NCBI GenBank assembly: GCA_910588075.1 | Contig: CAJUOS010000017.1 | Coordinates: forward strand, 1-37,621 | From: an uncultured Erysipelotrichaceae bacterium | GTDB taxonomy: Bacteria; Bacillota_I; Bacilli_A; Erysipelotrichales; Coprobacillaceae | DNA: 37,621 nucleotides | Reading direction: 5' to 3' | Part shown: positions 25,511 to 31,947 of the stretch, one piece after another | Position numbering within the stretch: position 1 is the first letter of the stretch | Layout of the letters: the number at the start of each line of letters is the position of its first letter | Notes under the pieces: generated by a model | What the model was told of the DNA's origin: nothing | What the model saw: only the letters and a program-made list of their open reading frames with translations | Database searches by the model: none | Translations under genes and position numbers: made by a program

Positions 25511-26789
25511 ATTTTATATTATCTTTGATTAATTGAATAGCTTTTCTAGTAGCTAAATCATTTTCAATTTGTCCAAGTTGACCTTCAAAAATTTGCTTCA
25601 CTTCGTCAACTTCTCTACCATAATATTCAGCAATAGCTTTTATTTCATCATTTAATTCATCTTCAGAAACTTCAATATTTTCTGCTTTTACAATTTTTGA
25701 AAGAATCAAATTAAATTTCACACGTTCTTCAGCTTGTACTCTCATTTCAGCTTTCATATCATCAGTTGTTTTTCCAGTCAATTGTTGGAATAATTCCATA
25801 TTTAAACCTTGTTGAGAAATATTTTGTTCTACTTCTCTTAACATATTTTGTGTTTCAGTTTCAATCATGACTTCTGGAACATTAAATGGTGTATTTTCAA
25901 TAACTGCTTTAAAAATATCATCATTAAACTTATTATCAACTTCAGTTTGTTTTCTATTTTTAATTTGTTCTTTTGTATAAGTTTCTAAATCAGCTAATGT
26001 TTCAATTCCATCAATATTAACATCTTTAGCTAATTCATCATCAATTTCAGGTAATACTTTTGTTTTAATTTCATGAACTTTTACTTTGAATACAACTTCT
26101 TGTCCAGCTAAATCTTTTGCTTGATAATTTTCTGGGAAAGTTACATTTAATTCCTTTTCTTCATCAACTTTCATACCAATAACTTGTTCTTCAAATCCAG
26201 GAATAAAACTTCCAGAACCAATTTCTAATGGATGGTTTTCTCCCTTTCCACCTTCGAAAGCAACACCATCTTTAAATCCTTCAAAATCAATAACTGCTGT
26301 ATCGCCATTTTCTACAACACCATCTTCTTTAAGAACTAATTCTGCAAATTGATTTTGATAATTCTTTAATTCTTCTTCAATTTCTTTTTTTGTAACTCTA
26401 ACAGTTGTTTTTTTGATGTCTAACCCTTTATATTCTCCTAATTCAAATTCAGGAGCCACAGGAGCAATAACTGTTACTTTTAAAACATCTTCAGTTAATT
26501 CATCTACTTTGACTTGTGGTTGCCCAACAGGATTGACCTCATTATCTAATAAAATACCTGCATAATTTTTTTGTAAAATCATATCAGTTGCTTCTTCTAA
26601 AATAGCTGCTTTTCCAATTCTAGCTTTTACCATTTTAGCAGGAGCCTTCCCTTGTCTAAAACCATCAACTTTTACATTTCTAGCTAATTTTGTTAATGCT
26701 TTATCTTGTGCATCTTTCCATTCTTCAGTTGAGAATGTTACTTTTACTTCTACTTCACAATTTTCTAGTTTGTTACAAACTGTTTCCAT
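25509..26789 (-). CDS. tig: Trigger factor
   Basis: Ribosome-bound chaperone and peptidyl-prolyl isomerase. 426 aa. The N-terminal ribosome-docking domain has GFRQGKAPAKM (about 43-53), the signature that binds L23. The FKBP-type PPIase domain spans about 150-240 (GDTAVIDFEGFKDG...GSFIPGFEEQVIGM). The C-terminal helical cradle follows. GGAGG spaced 7 nt from ATG. First gene of tig-lon(-ysxC). The upstream region has a strong SigA promoter, a second upstream promoter candidate, and a CIRCE element, so HrcA control of a chaperone/protease operon is likely. Confidence 0.97.
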   Translation of the reverse strand: METVCNKLENCEVEVKVTFSTEEWKDAQDKALTKLARNVKVDGFRQGKAPAKMVKARIGKAAILEEATDMILQKNYAGILLDNEVNPVGQPQVKVDELTEDVLKVTVIAPVAPEFELGEYKGLDIKKTTVRVTKKEIEEELKNYQNQFAELVLKEDGVVENGDTAVIDFEGFKDGVAFEGGKGENHPLEIGSGSFIPGFEEQVIGMKVDEEKELNVTFPENYQAKDLAGQEVVFKVKVHEIKTKVLPEIDDELAKDVNIDGIETLADLETYTKEQIKNRKQTEVDNKFNDDIFKAVIENTPFNVPEVMIETETQNMLREVEQNISQQGLNMELFQQLTGKTTDDMKAEMRVQAEERVKFNLILSKIVKAENIEVSEDELNDEIKAIAEYYGREVDEVKQIFEGQLGQIENDLATRKAIQLIKDNIK

Positions 26790-26819
26790 TTATACTTCCT
26801 CCATTATTTCAACACGGTT

Positions 26820-26848
26820 ATTATACATGAATCATTACTATAATGCAA
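26820..26848 (-). promoter_or_regulatory. Proximal SigA promoter of tig
   Basis: TTGCAT (26843-26848), 17-nt spacer, perfect TATAAT (26820-26825), about 30 nt upstream of the tig ATG. It lies downstream of the CIRCE, so it may escape repression or be repressed from upstream. Confidence 0.8.
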
Positions 26849-26853
26849 CAGTT

Positions 26854-26880
26854 TTAACACTCTATTTATTCGAGTGCTAA
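26854..26880 (-). promoter_or_regulatory. CIRCE operator (HrcA binding site) upstream of tig
   Basis: TTAGCACTC - 9 nt - GAGTGTTAA on the minus strand: 17 of 18 arm positions match the CIRCE consensus and the 9-nt spacing is exact. HrcA represses groE, dnaK and related heat-shock units through this site. It also forms one of a pair of direct repeats around the island. Confidence 0.88.
26857..26880. repeat. Left 24-bp direct repeat of the island (overlaps CIRCE)
   Basis: Matches 29136-29159 in 21 of 24 positions in the same orientation; similarity continues a few bases outward (AAAATA...TTAGC on the minus strand). Possible attachment-site remnant or duplication. The integrase relic ends 76 bp away. 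Confidence 0.5.
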
Positions 26881-26908
26881 TTATTTTGAATCCATTTGAT
26901 AAAATCAA
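26880..26908 (-). promoter_or_regulatory. Distal promoter candidate of tig, directly ahead of CIRCE
   Basis: TTGATT (26903-26908), 17-nt spacer, AATAAT (26880-26885). It would place the CIRCE at the transcription start, the usual arrangement for HrcA repression. The -10 box deviates at its first base. Confidence 0.45.
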
Positions 26909-26955
26909 CACTTTTTATACACCTTACCTGTTACTACATACGCTTTACACACTTT

Positions 26956-27321
26956 TTATAAATTCTTTTTCATTTTTTTATAGCTAAGATTCACTTTTTC
27001 TCTTGATTTTTGAAGTTTTGTCATATCAATATGTATATATCTATCATTAACCTTATCCAACTTGTGTCCCAATAATTTCATTATTATTCTATAATCAACA
27101 TCACTATCAACACATTTTTTTACAAATGAATATTTAAACATATGCAATGATAAAGAATCAACACTGAAATAATCTTTTTTATGCAAATTAACCATATTCA
27201 TTGTTATTAGTTTCACTTTTGTATTTAGAACAATCAATCTTTCAAGATGGAATTACTCTAAAAGATAAATCTGTTTTCATAGTATCAAAACGATATGTAT
27301 ATACTTCATTTGATGTTTCAT
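26956..27321 (-). pseudogene. Tyrosine recombinase (phage/ICE integrase) remnant, C-terminal, frameshifted
   Basis: The open part (26956-27237) encodes a C-terminal catalytic domain: HMFKYSFVKKC, KLLGHKLDKVND, RYIHIDMTK. It matches the integrase pattern H-x-x-R...LLGH...Y, but the catalytic Arg of HxxR is Lys. Upstream, a second frame gives EVYTYRFDTMKTDLSFRVI, like the beta-hairpin before the catalytic domain (TKTxxSxRxIP), joined by a one-base frameshift near 27250. A stop in that frame lies just before 27321. The N-terminal arm and core-binding domains are absent. No ribosome site. It lies about 75 bp from the left direct repeat, where an integrase usually sits relative to its attachment site. 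Inactive relic of the element that made the island. Confidence 0.75.
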
Positions 27322-27423
27322 CTTAATAAGATTATTAACATCATTCAACACTTCTTATCAATCATTTTCATGTCATTAAATATATAAATAACCAATTAAA
27401 TAATACTAGAATAAGAGTTATAA

Positions 27424-27624
27424 GTAAATACTCTAACGATTAAAAATCCTTGGAATATAGAATTCTTAAAAATAAATATAGACTTTTACTCAAAAATCCA
27501 GAAGATCATTAATAATGAGACTTTTAAAAAAGATAAAATATTAGGAATCAGTACATCCCAATCTAATATTATACATCAAATGACATTATTAAGTGATAAA
27601 ATACATAAGACCTTTAAACTTTAA
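27424..27624 (+). pseudogene. Plus-strand coding relic, unrecognised
   Basis: The only plus-strand stretch in the window with coding-like composition. Open for 66 codons with no start codon; reads ...KNPWNIEFLKINIDFYSK, then DKILGISTSQSNIIHQ, LLSDKIHKTFKL and stop. Further short open pieces in other plus frames (to about 27730: NYINYLTISLVERIEF, NDFRNLNIEEIRFII) suggest one gene broken by several frameshifts and stops. I cannot name the family. The rest of 27322-27880 shows no other feature. Confidence 0.35.
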
Positions 27625-27880
27625 AAACTATATAAATTATTTAACAATATCACTTGTAGAAAGAATTGAATTCAATTACAAATGATTTTAGAAATTTAAA
27701 TATTGAAGAAATCAGATTTATCATCTAATGATGAATAAAAGGACTCAATATTTACATATATCAAGCCCTTATCATTTTTTAAAACATTTTGTTAAATCAG
27801 TATAAATTTTTAAAATACCACAAAATTAACTTCCTAAAAAGTTTTTCATTATAGTCTTTTCATTTAATACAACTATCAAT

Positions 27881-28171
27881 TCATTTTCTTTTTACATACA
27901 TCACATACCAATAAATAGTATACAAGATTATAGCCACTAATTGTGTATAATTAAATATCCCTATTAATAATGAATAATTTAATTCCCATGATAAACCTAC
28001 TTGTCTAGATATAAAACGTTCTATAATTAGCAAAAGAATCCAAAATACCAATAATATGATTATAACACGAAGAGAAAATTCACTCTCTTTTCTAGTATAA
28101 GGTATTTTTAATATAATCAAAATATAACTGCTAACTCTTTTTCCAACTCTATATACTGCTTCAAATATCAT
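27881..28171 (-). CDS. Small membrane protein, paralog of the adjacent 92-aa protein
   Basis: 96 aa, family not recognised. Two or three membrane segments (about 33-52 and 66-90) and a Lys/Arg-rich end. Residues from about 48 on align with the neighbouring 92-aa protein (GLSWELNYSLLIGIFNYTQL here, GMDWEINNFELIGIYTYTRL there). The first 15 residues, MIFEAVYRVGKRVSSYI, instead resemble YEAVYKAKKGLIS of the 60-residue peptide ORF at 28511-28693, also at DNA level, so the gene looks like a fusion of a duplicated peptide 5' end with a membrane-protein 3' end. The ribosome site is weak. Small paired membrane proteins beside a peptide gene recall bacteriocin immunity genes, but that is only an analogy. 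Confidence 0.55.
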   Translation of the reverse strand: MIFEAVYRVGKRVSSYILIILKIPYTRKESEFSLRVIIILLVFWILLLIIERFISRQVGLSWELNYSLLIGIFNYTQLVAIILYTIYWYVMYVKRK

Positions 28172-28204
28172 TTAACACATGATGAAATAAAATCAGGAAT
28201 AAAA

Positions 28205-28483
28205 CTACATTTTTCTTGGTTTTATAAAGAATGAAGCAGCCAATAATATAAAAAATATGAGTCTTGTATAGGTGTAAATACCTATAAGTTCAAAATTATT
28301 AATTTCCCAATCCATGCCTAACTGATTATATTTATATATCTCAACTATACCTAAAACAATCCAAAGTATACACAATATTTTTAAACTATGAGAAAGAAAT
28401 TTTGATATTTCTCTTTTATAGATCACTCTTATTAATATAAAAATCAAACTTAATAAAATAATTTCTAAGATAATATATAACAT
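28205..28483 (-). CDS. Small three-segment membrane protein, possible immunity-like
   Basis: 92 aa, no family recognised. Hydrophobic segments about 2-20, 33-50 and 68-87, with KREISKFLSHSLK between the first two and a basic C-terminus KPRKM. AAAGGA lies about 8 nt upstream of ATG. Paralogous to the next gene downstream (see that entry). It follows the frameshifted peptide ORF by 27 nt and so belongs to the same transcript from the promoter near 29.1 kb. Confidence 0.6.
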   Translation of the reverse strand: MLYIILEIILLSLIFILIRVIYKREISKFLSHSLKILCILWIVLGIVEIYKYNQLGMDWEINNFELIGIYTYTRLIFFILLAASFFIKPRKM

Positions 28484-28510
28484 CTTAAGATTCCTTTCTA
28501 TATATTCAGG

Positions 28511-28693
28511 TTATTTACTTTTATATACACCTGTTCCATAAAATGTACCTGGTTCTTTTGCTGTTGAATATGTTGACCAAACTTCTGAAAGTGAATGACT
28601 ATACCACTTTCCTTGATATGAAGTTAAATAATAACAACTAATTAATCCTTTTTTCGCTTTATACACTGCTTCATAAGGTGCTTTTTTACCCAA
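28511..28693 (-). CDS. 60-residue ORF, probably the -1-frame extension of the upstream ORF
   Basis: As a free-standing ORF it would need a TTG start (28693) with no ribosome site. It reads APYEAVYKAKKGLISCYY, then SYQGKWYSHSLSEVWSTYS and KEPGTFYGTGVYKSK: aromatic-rich, Ser/Thr-rich, secreted-looking, no membrane segment. Its frame joins the upstream ORF (28642-28920) through a -1 slip at A-AAA-AAG (28681-28687), which would yield one protein of about 130 residues. Either the join is by programmed frameshift, or one A was lost from the run and the gene is broken. No known bacteriocin family was recognised. Confidence 0.4.
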   Translation of the reverse strand: MGKKAPYEAVYKAKKGLISCYYLTSYQGKWYSHSLSEVWSTYSTAKEPGTFYGTGVYKSK

Positions 28694-28920
28694 TCATTTA
28701 CTTCACACACCAACAAGTAACTTGCAATAACTGAACCACCAATTCCTAACCATGTACATAATGATGTAGCTACAGTTTTAGAAATTCCTTTAACAGTCAA
28801 TTTACTTACAGTAGTTTCCAAAGTTTTAGATTCTAAAACTTTGGATAATTTATCTTTTATAGAAAAAACACTTAAAGCTAAAAAAACATTCTTTGCATAC
28901 TCTTTAGAAATGTATCCCCT
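28642..28920 (-). pseudogene. Zero-frame ORF with hydrophobic segment; start codon missing or broken
   Basis: Open from an in-frame stop at 28923 to a TAA at 28642. It reads SKEYAKNVFLALSVFSIKDK, then LSKVLESKTLETTVSKLTVK, then a hydrophobic segment VATSLCTWLGIGGSVIASYL and CEVNDWVKK. AAAGGGGA (28915-28922) looks like a ribosome site, but the only nearby start would be ATT (28911). An in-frame ATG further up is separated by the TAA (ATG-TTA-TTA-ATC-TAA). After NDWVKK the zero frame adds only 12 basic residues, whereas the -1 frame continues for 57. Best read as the front part of a small secreted or bacteriocin-like protein gene that is decaying or recoded. Confidence 0.4.
28681..28687 (-). 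other. A-AAA-AAG slippery heptamer
   Basis: In the zero frame of the 28642-28920 ORF the codons read GTA AAA AAG CAC, so the heptamer has exactly the X-XXY-YYZ phase needed for -1 slippage, as in E. coli dnaX. After slippage the next codon is GCA and the 60-residue frame follows. No convincing stimulatory hairpin or upstream Shine-Dalgarno-like stimulator was seen. Confidence 0.45.
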
Positions 28921-29071
28921 TTAGATTAATAACATTAATTGAGATATTTATTGTTTTTTATTAAAAATTAAAATGTCTTAATATATCATTTTAACAACAC
29001 ACTTATGTATACTTCTTGAATCTAAGTATAGTTATTTATAGATATGTATAGATAGTTATCGTCTTTACTAA

Positions 29072-29111
29072 GAATTCAAATTATACGATAAAATCAAAGT
29101 AACTTGAATTC
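29072..29111 (-). promoter_or_regulatory. Promoter of the island peptide/membrane genes, flanked by an inverted repeat
   Basis: TTCAAG (29103-29108), 17-nt spacer, perfect TATAAT (29080-29085) on the minus strand. GAATTCAA (29072-29079) and TTGAATTC (29104-29111) form an 8-bp inverted repeat that brackets the -10 and covers the -35, as an operator might. The leader below it has TATAG three times at exactly 10-bp steps (29027, 29037, 29047). The remainder of 28924-29070 shows nothing else. Confidence 0.45.
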
Positions 29112-29129
29112 ATCAATATTTTTTCAATA

Positions 29130-30056
29130 TCAATCACACTCTATTTGTTTGAGCGCTAAAATATTTTCTTCAATTTCACTTTTATCACAATAATATATAA
29201 TTTCTAAATCCTCAAAATCAATAGATATTGATTGTAAAGTTGCTACATAATAATGAATAGTTGCAGCCATTATATGATATTCATCTTCATATATTTCTTG
29301 AGGATACACTGAATATAAATAATATTCTAAATATTCAACACATTGTTGAAAAAGTGTTGGATTTTCATCTTCTAACCCATTTTCTAAATATTTAATAATT
29401 CCATTATATTGATCTTGTTGTAAAACAAGTGGCATATAACTAGGATTAAAATCATAAACTTTTCCAAATTTTTCAACTTCAAAATATTCATCCACTTGCT
29501 GTTCAATCATTATTTCCATTAATAAAGATTTAGCAAAATAATGACGTTTAGGATGACTTAAATAATCTCTAATTGTAGGAATGATTAATCTTATATTTAA
29601 TTGTTGTAATTGATCTAATGCCATATATAACAAATCATCATTACATTCTTTATTTTTTAAAATTTGTTCAATTTCTTCAATAGAAAAAATCTGATTTTTA
29701 GATTCAACTTCCCAATGAGCTTCCTGCTTTTCTAATAAAACCTGATCATAAGCAGTATTAAACAACATTTCATATTGATAAGGTATATAAGGCATAGATA
29801 GTTCTTCAATTAATATATCTATAGCTTCATCATAATCACCTAATTCTTTTAAAGTCGTAACATACATAGAAACAACATCATAATATGTTTCTTTTGCATT
29901 CGCTTTTGCATATAGACCTTCTTGTTTAGCATGTTGATATTCACCAAGACCAACCCAACAAACTAACCTTAAATATCTTGTATTTTCATCATTCATATCA
30001 TTAAGCATAGATAGTGCTTGTTGATATTCACCTTCTTGAATGAGTTCTTCAACCAT
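29130..30056 (-). CDS. TPR-repeat protein
   Basis: 308 aa, cytosolic, no signal peptide. N-terminal TPR-like helix pairs: EGEYQQALSMLNDM (about 7-20), GLGEYQHAKQEGLYAK (about 36-51) and ELGDYDEAIDILIEEL (about 71-86). The rest is helical and acidic without a named domain. It recalls other Bacillota TPR proteins that act as protein-binding scaffolds; no partner is evident. AGGAGGT 4-5 nt before ATG. It has its own promoter and follows the pfkA terminator. Its last codons lie in the right direct repeat of the island, so its C-terminus may have been altered by the insertion. Confidence 0.8.
   Translation of the reverse strand: MVEELIQEGEYQQALSMLNDMNDENTRYLRLVCWVGLGEYQHAKQEGLYAKANAKETYYDVVSMYVTTLKELGDYDEAIDILIEELSMPYIPYQYEMLFNTAYDQVLLEKQEAHWEVESKNQIFSIEEIEQILKNKECNDDLLYMALDQLQQLNIRLIIPTIRDYLSHPKRHYFAKSLLMEIMIEQQVDEYFEVEKFGKVYDFNPSYMPLVLQQDQYNGIIKYLENGLEDENPTLFQQCVEYLEYYLYSVYPQEIYEDEYHIMAATIHYYVATLQSISIDFEDLEIIYYCDKSEIEENILALKQIECD
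29136..29159. repeat. Right 24-bp direct repeat of the island
   Basis: Second copy, falling in the last codons of the TPR gene (coding LALKQIEC). CIRCE-like arms are degenerate here (14 of 18). An element inserted between the TPR gene and tig would leave such a pair. Confidence 0.5.
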
Positions 30057-30083
30057 TATATACCTCCTTTATCAGTAATAGTC

Positions 30084-30112
30084 ATTTTATCAAAGAAATA
30101 TCGTTTAATCAA
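30084..30112 (-). promoter_or_regulatory. SigA-type promoter of the TPR gene
   Basis: TTGATT (30107-30112), 17-nt spacer, TAAAAT (30084-30089), about 28 nt before the ATG and just after the pfkA terminator. Confidence 0.7.
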
Positions 30113-30121
30113 ATAGAAAGC

Positions 30122-30146
30122 AAAGAAAAAGTCCAATAATGGACTT
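30122..30146 (-). terminator. Terminator of pfkA
   Basis: Seven-bp stem 30129-30135/30140-30146 with a 4-nt loop, then UUUUUCUUU. The pfkA stop codon overlaps the stem. Confidence 0.78.
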
Positions 30147-31263
30147 ATTCATCACCAAAACATACACCAATAGCTTTAGCAGCCTTGACTAATTCACCAT
30201 TAGGATCAACATGTTTTTGTTGTCCTACTCTTGCAGCACCAATAACTTCTTCTAATGAAGTATATCCCATCTTATCACCATTAATTGTAACAACATTACC
30301 AAAATGACCTTCATTAATTAAATCAGCAGCTGCTACACCATAACGTACTGAAAGAATACGATCATAAGCAGAAATATCTCCACCACGAATAATATGTCCT
30401 GGATTAACAGAACGAACTTCATGATTTGGAATCACTTTTTCTAAATCATCAGCAACTTTTGCAGCAATTCCACCTAAACGAATAGGATCAGGAGAATCCT
30501 CTACAATTTTACCAATAACTTTTGTTCCATCAGCATATTTTGCACCTTCAGCAACAGCAACAACTGTATATGGTAAACCTGCTTCATCACGTTTTTGAAT
30601 AGCTTTTGCTACATTTTCAATAGTAAATGGAATTTCTGGAATCAAACATACTCCTGCATTACCTGCTAACCCAGCATATAAAGTAATCCATCCAGCATCT
30701 CTTCCCATTAATTCACAACAAATAACACGATGATGTGATTTTGCTGTTGTTTGTAAACGATCAATGAACTCAGTTCCAACAGTCATTGCAGAAATAAATC
30801 CATAAGTAACATCTGTACTTGCTAAATCATTATCCATTGTTTTAGGAACTCCAATAACATTAACACCTTTTCTTGAGAAATCTCTTGCACTTGTTAATGT
30901 TCCATCTCCACCTAAAACAACCAATACATCAACACCTGCTTTTTTTAAGTTTTCAACACCTACATCACTAACATCTTTTTTAACTTTTCCACCTTTTCCA
31001 TCATCAACCAAATAATCAAAAAGGTTGTCTTTATTAGAACTAAATAAAATTGTTCCACCTTCTTTATAGATGTTTTCTACTTTTTCTTCAGTTAATTCTA
31101 TATAGTTATTATTGTATAAACCTCTATACCCATAAACATAACCTATAACTTCCCAACCATATTTACGAATAGCAGTTTTTGTAATTGTTCTAATAACAGC
31201 ATTCAATCCAGGACAATCTCCCCCACCTGAAAGCAATGCAATTCTTTTTACTTTCTTTTCCAT
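30145..31263 (-). CDS. pfkA: 6-phosphofructokinase (phosphofructokinase A family)
   Basis: Phosphorylates fructose 6-phosphate in glycolysis. From ATG 31263 it is 372 aa, longer than the 320-aa bacterial ATP enzyme. SGGGDCPGLNAVIR near 12-25, VVLGGDGTLTSA near 115, GVPKTMDND near 140, and the MGRDAGWI and PEIPF substrate loops. The donor-specificity positions are mixed: Gly in GGDG (ATP type) with Lys in PKTMDND (PPi type has Lys, classic ATP type has Gly). Such G/K enzymes are known among longer ATP-dependent PFKs, so ATP is more likely, but this is inference. The ATG at 31278 belongs to the ribosome site ATGGAGG. Confidence 0.93.
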   Translation of the reverse strand: MEKKVKRIALLSGGGDCPGLNAVIRTITKTAIRKYGWEVIGYVYGYRGLYNNNYIELTEEKVENIYKEGGTILFSSNKDNLFDYLVDDGKGGKVKKDVSDVGVENLKKAGVDVLVVLGGDGTLTSARDFSRKGVNVIGVPKTMDNDLASTDVTYGFISAMTVGTEFIDRLQTTAKSHHRVICCELMGRDAGWITLYAGLAGNAGVCLIPEIPFTIENVAKAIQKRDEAGLPYTVVAVAEGAKYADGTKVIGKIVEDSPDPIRLGGIAAKVADDLEKVIPNHEVRSVNPGHIIRGGDISAYDRILSVRYGVAAADLINEGHFGNVVTINGDKMGYTSLEEVIGAARVGQQKHVDPNGELVKAAKAIGVCFGDE

Positions 31264-31294
31264 CTTCTTATCCTCCAATTATTCATCCTTATTT

Positions 31295-31323
31295 AGTATA
31301 ATAAAAATCTTTCAAGATAGCAA
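31295..31323 (-). promoter_or_regulatory. SigA-type promoter of pfkA
   Basis: TTGCTA (31318-31323), 17-nt spacer, TATACT (31295-31300), 31 nt before the chosen ATG. Confidence 0.75.
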
Positions 31324-31383
31324 CAAAAAAATGAATACATTTCTATGAATTTGCTAAAAAAATCACAACAATATTTAATTTTG

Positions 31384-31947
31384 TTACAAACAGTTTTTAT
31401 TTTTCAATACTTGTACAACTTTTTTTAATGGTAAGCCAATCACATTATCTATATCTCCTTCAATATAATCAACAAAACAATCAGCTGTACCTTGAATACC
31501 ATATGCTCCAGCTTTCCCTTTCCATTCACCAGATACTATATAATTATCAATCATATTTGAAATATCTTTAAAAAACACTTTCGTACAATCAATAAAAGTG
31601 ATTAATTCATCTTGAAAATAAATAGCAACAGCAGTATAAACTTCATGTTTATGACAAGATAAAGATGACAAAATCATTCTTGCTTCATTTTCATCTTTAG
31701 CTTTTCCAATAATTTGACCTTGAAAATATACAATTGTATCAGCAGCTATCACTATATCAAAAGGGTGTTTTTGATGAATAGGTGTTACTTTATCAATAGC
31801 TAATCTTTGAAGTTTATCTTCCAAAGATAATGTTTCATCTAAAGTTTCTTCTATAGAAGAAGCATCGATTATAAAATCGATGCCCTCACGTTCTAATAAT
31901 TCTCTTCTTCTTGGTGAAGTAGAAGCTAGAATAATTCTATTCTTCAT
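31384..31947 (-). CDS. maf: Maf-like nucleoside triphosphate pyrophosphatase
   Basis: Hydrolyses non-canonical or modified NTPs (dTTP/UTP type in YhdE-like members); overexpression blocks septation in Bacillus. From ATG 31947 it has 187 aa and begins MKNRIILASTSPRRRELL, the family signature. VIAADTIVYFQGQIIGKAKD (near 70-90) and the GKAGAYGIQG loop (near 146-155) are present. The ATG lies 11 nt inside pnp and the ribosome site is weak (purine-rich AAGAAAAGAAAA), so it depends on coupling to pnp. The 21-residue extension to 32010 is pnp sequence in another frame. In B. subtilis maf lies by radC; here it has moved. Confidence 0.93.
   Translation of the reverse strand: MKNRIILASTSPRRRELLEREGIDFIIDASSIEETLDETLSLEDKLQRLAIDKVTPIHQKHPFDIVIAADTIVYFQGQIIGKAKDENEARMILSSLSCHKHEVYTAVAIYFQDELITFIDCTKVFFKDISNMIDNYIVSGEWKGKAGAYGIQGTADCFVDYIEGDIDNVIGLPLKKVVQVLKNKNCL

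Noticed and set aside
26956..27237. Functional 93-aa recombinase
   Set aside because: Catalytic Arg replaced by Lys, N-terminal domains missing, frameshift upstream and no ribosome site.
28511..28920. Lactococcin 972-like or circular bacteriocin
   Set aside because: The aromatic-rich tail and hydrophobic segment gave a superficial resemblance, but no family signature could be matched.
29136..29159. Second functional CIRCE at the TPR 3' end
   Set aside because: Arms match only 14 of 18, it lies in coding sequence, and no promoter is placed to be controlled by it. Kept only as a repeat copy.
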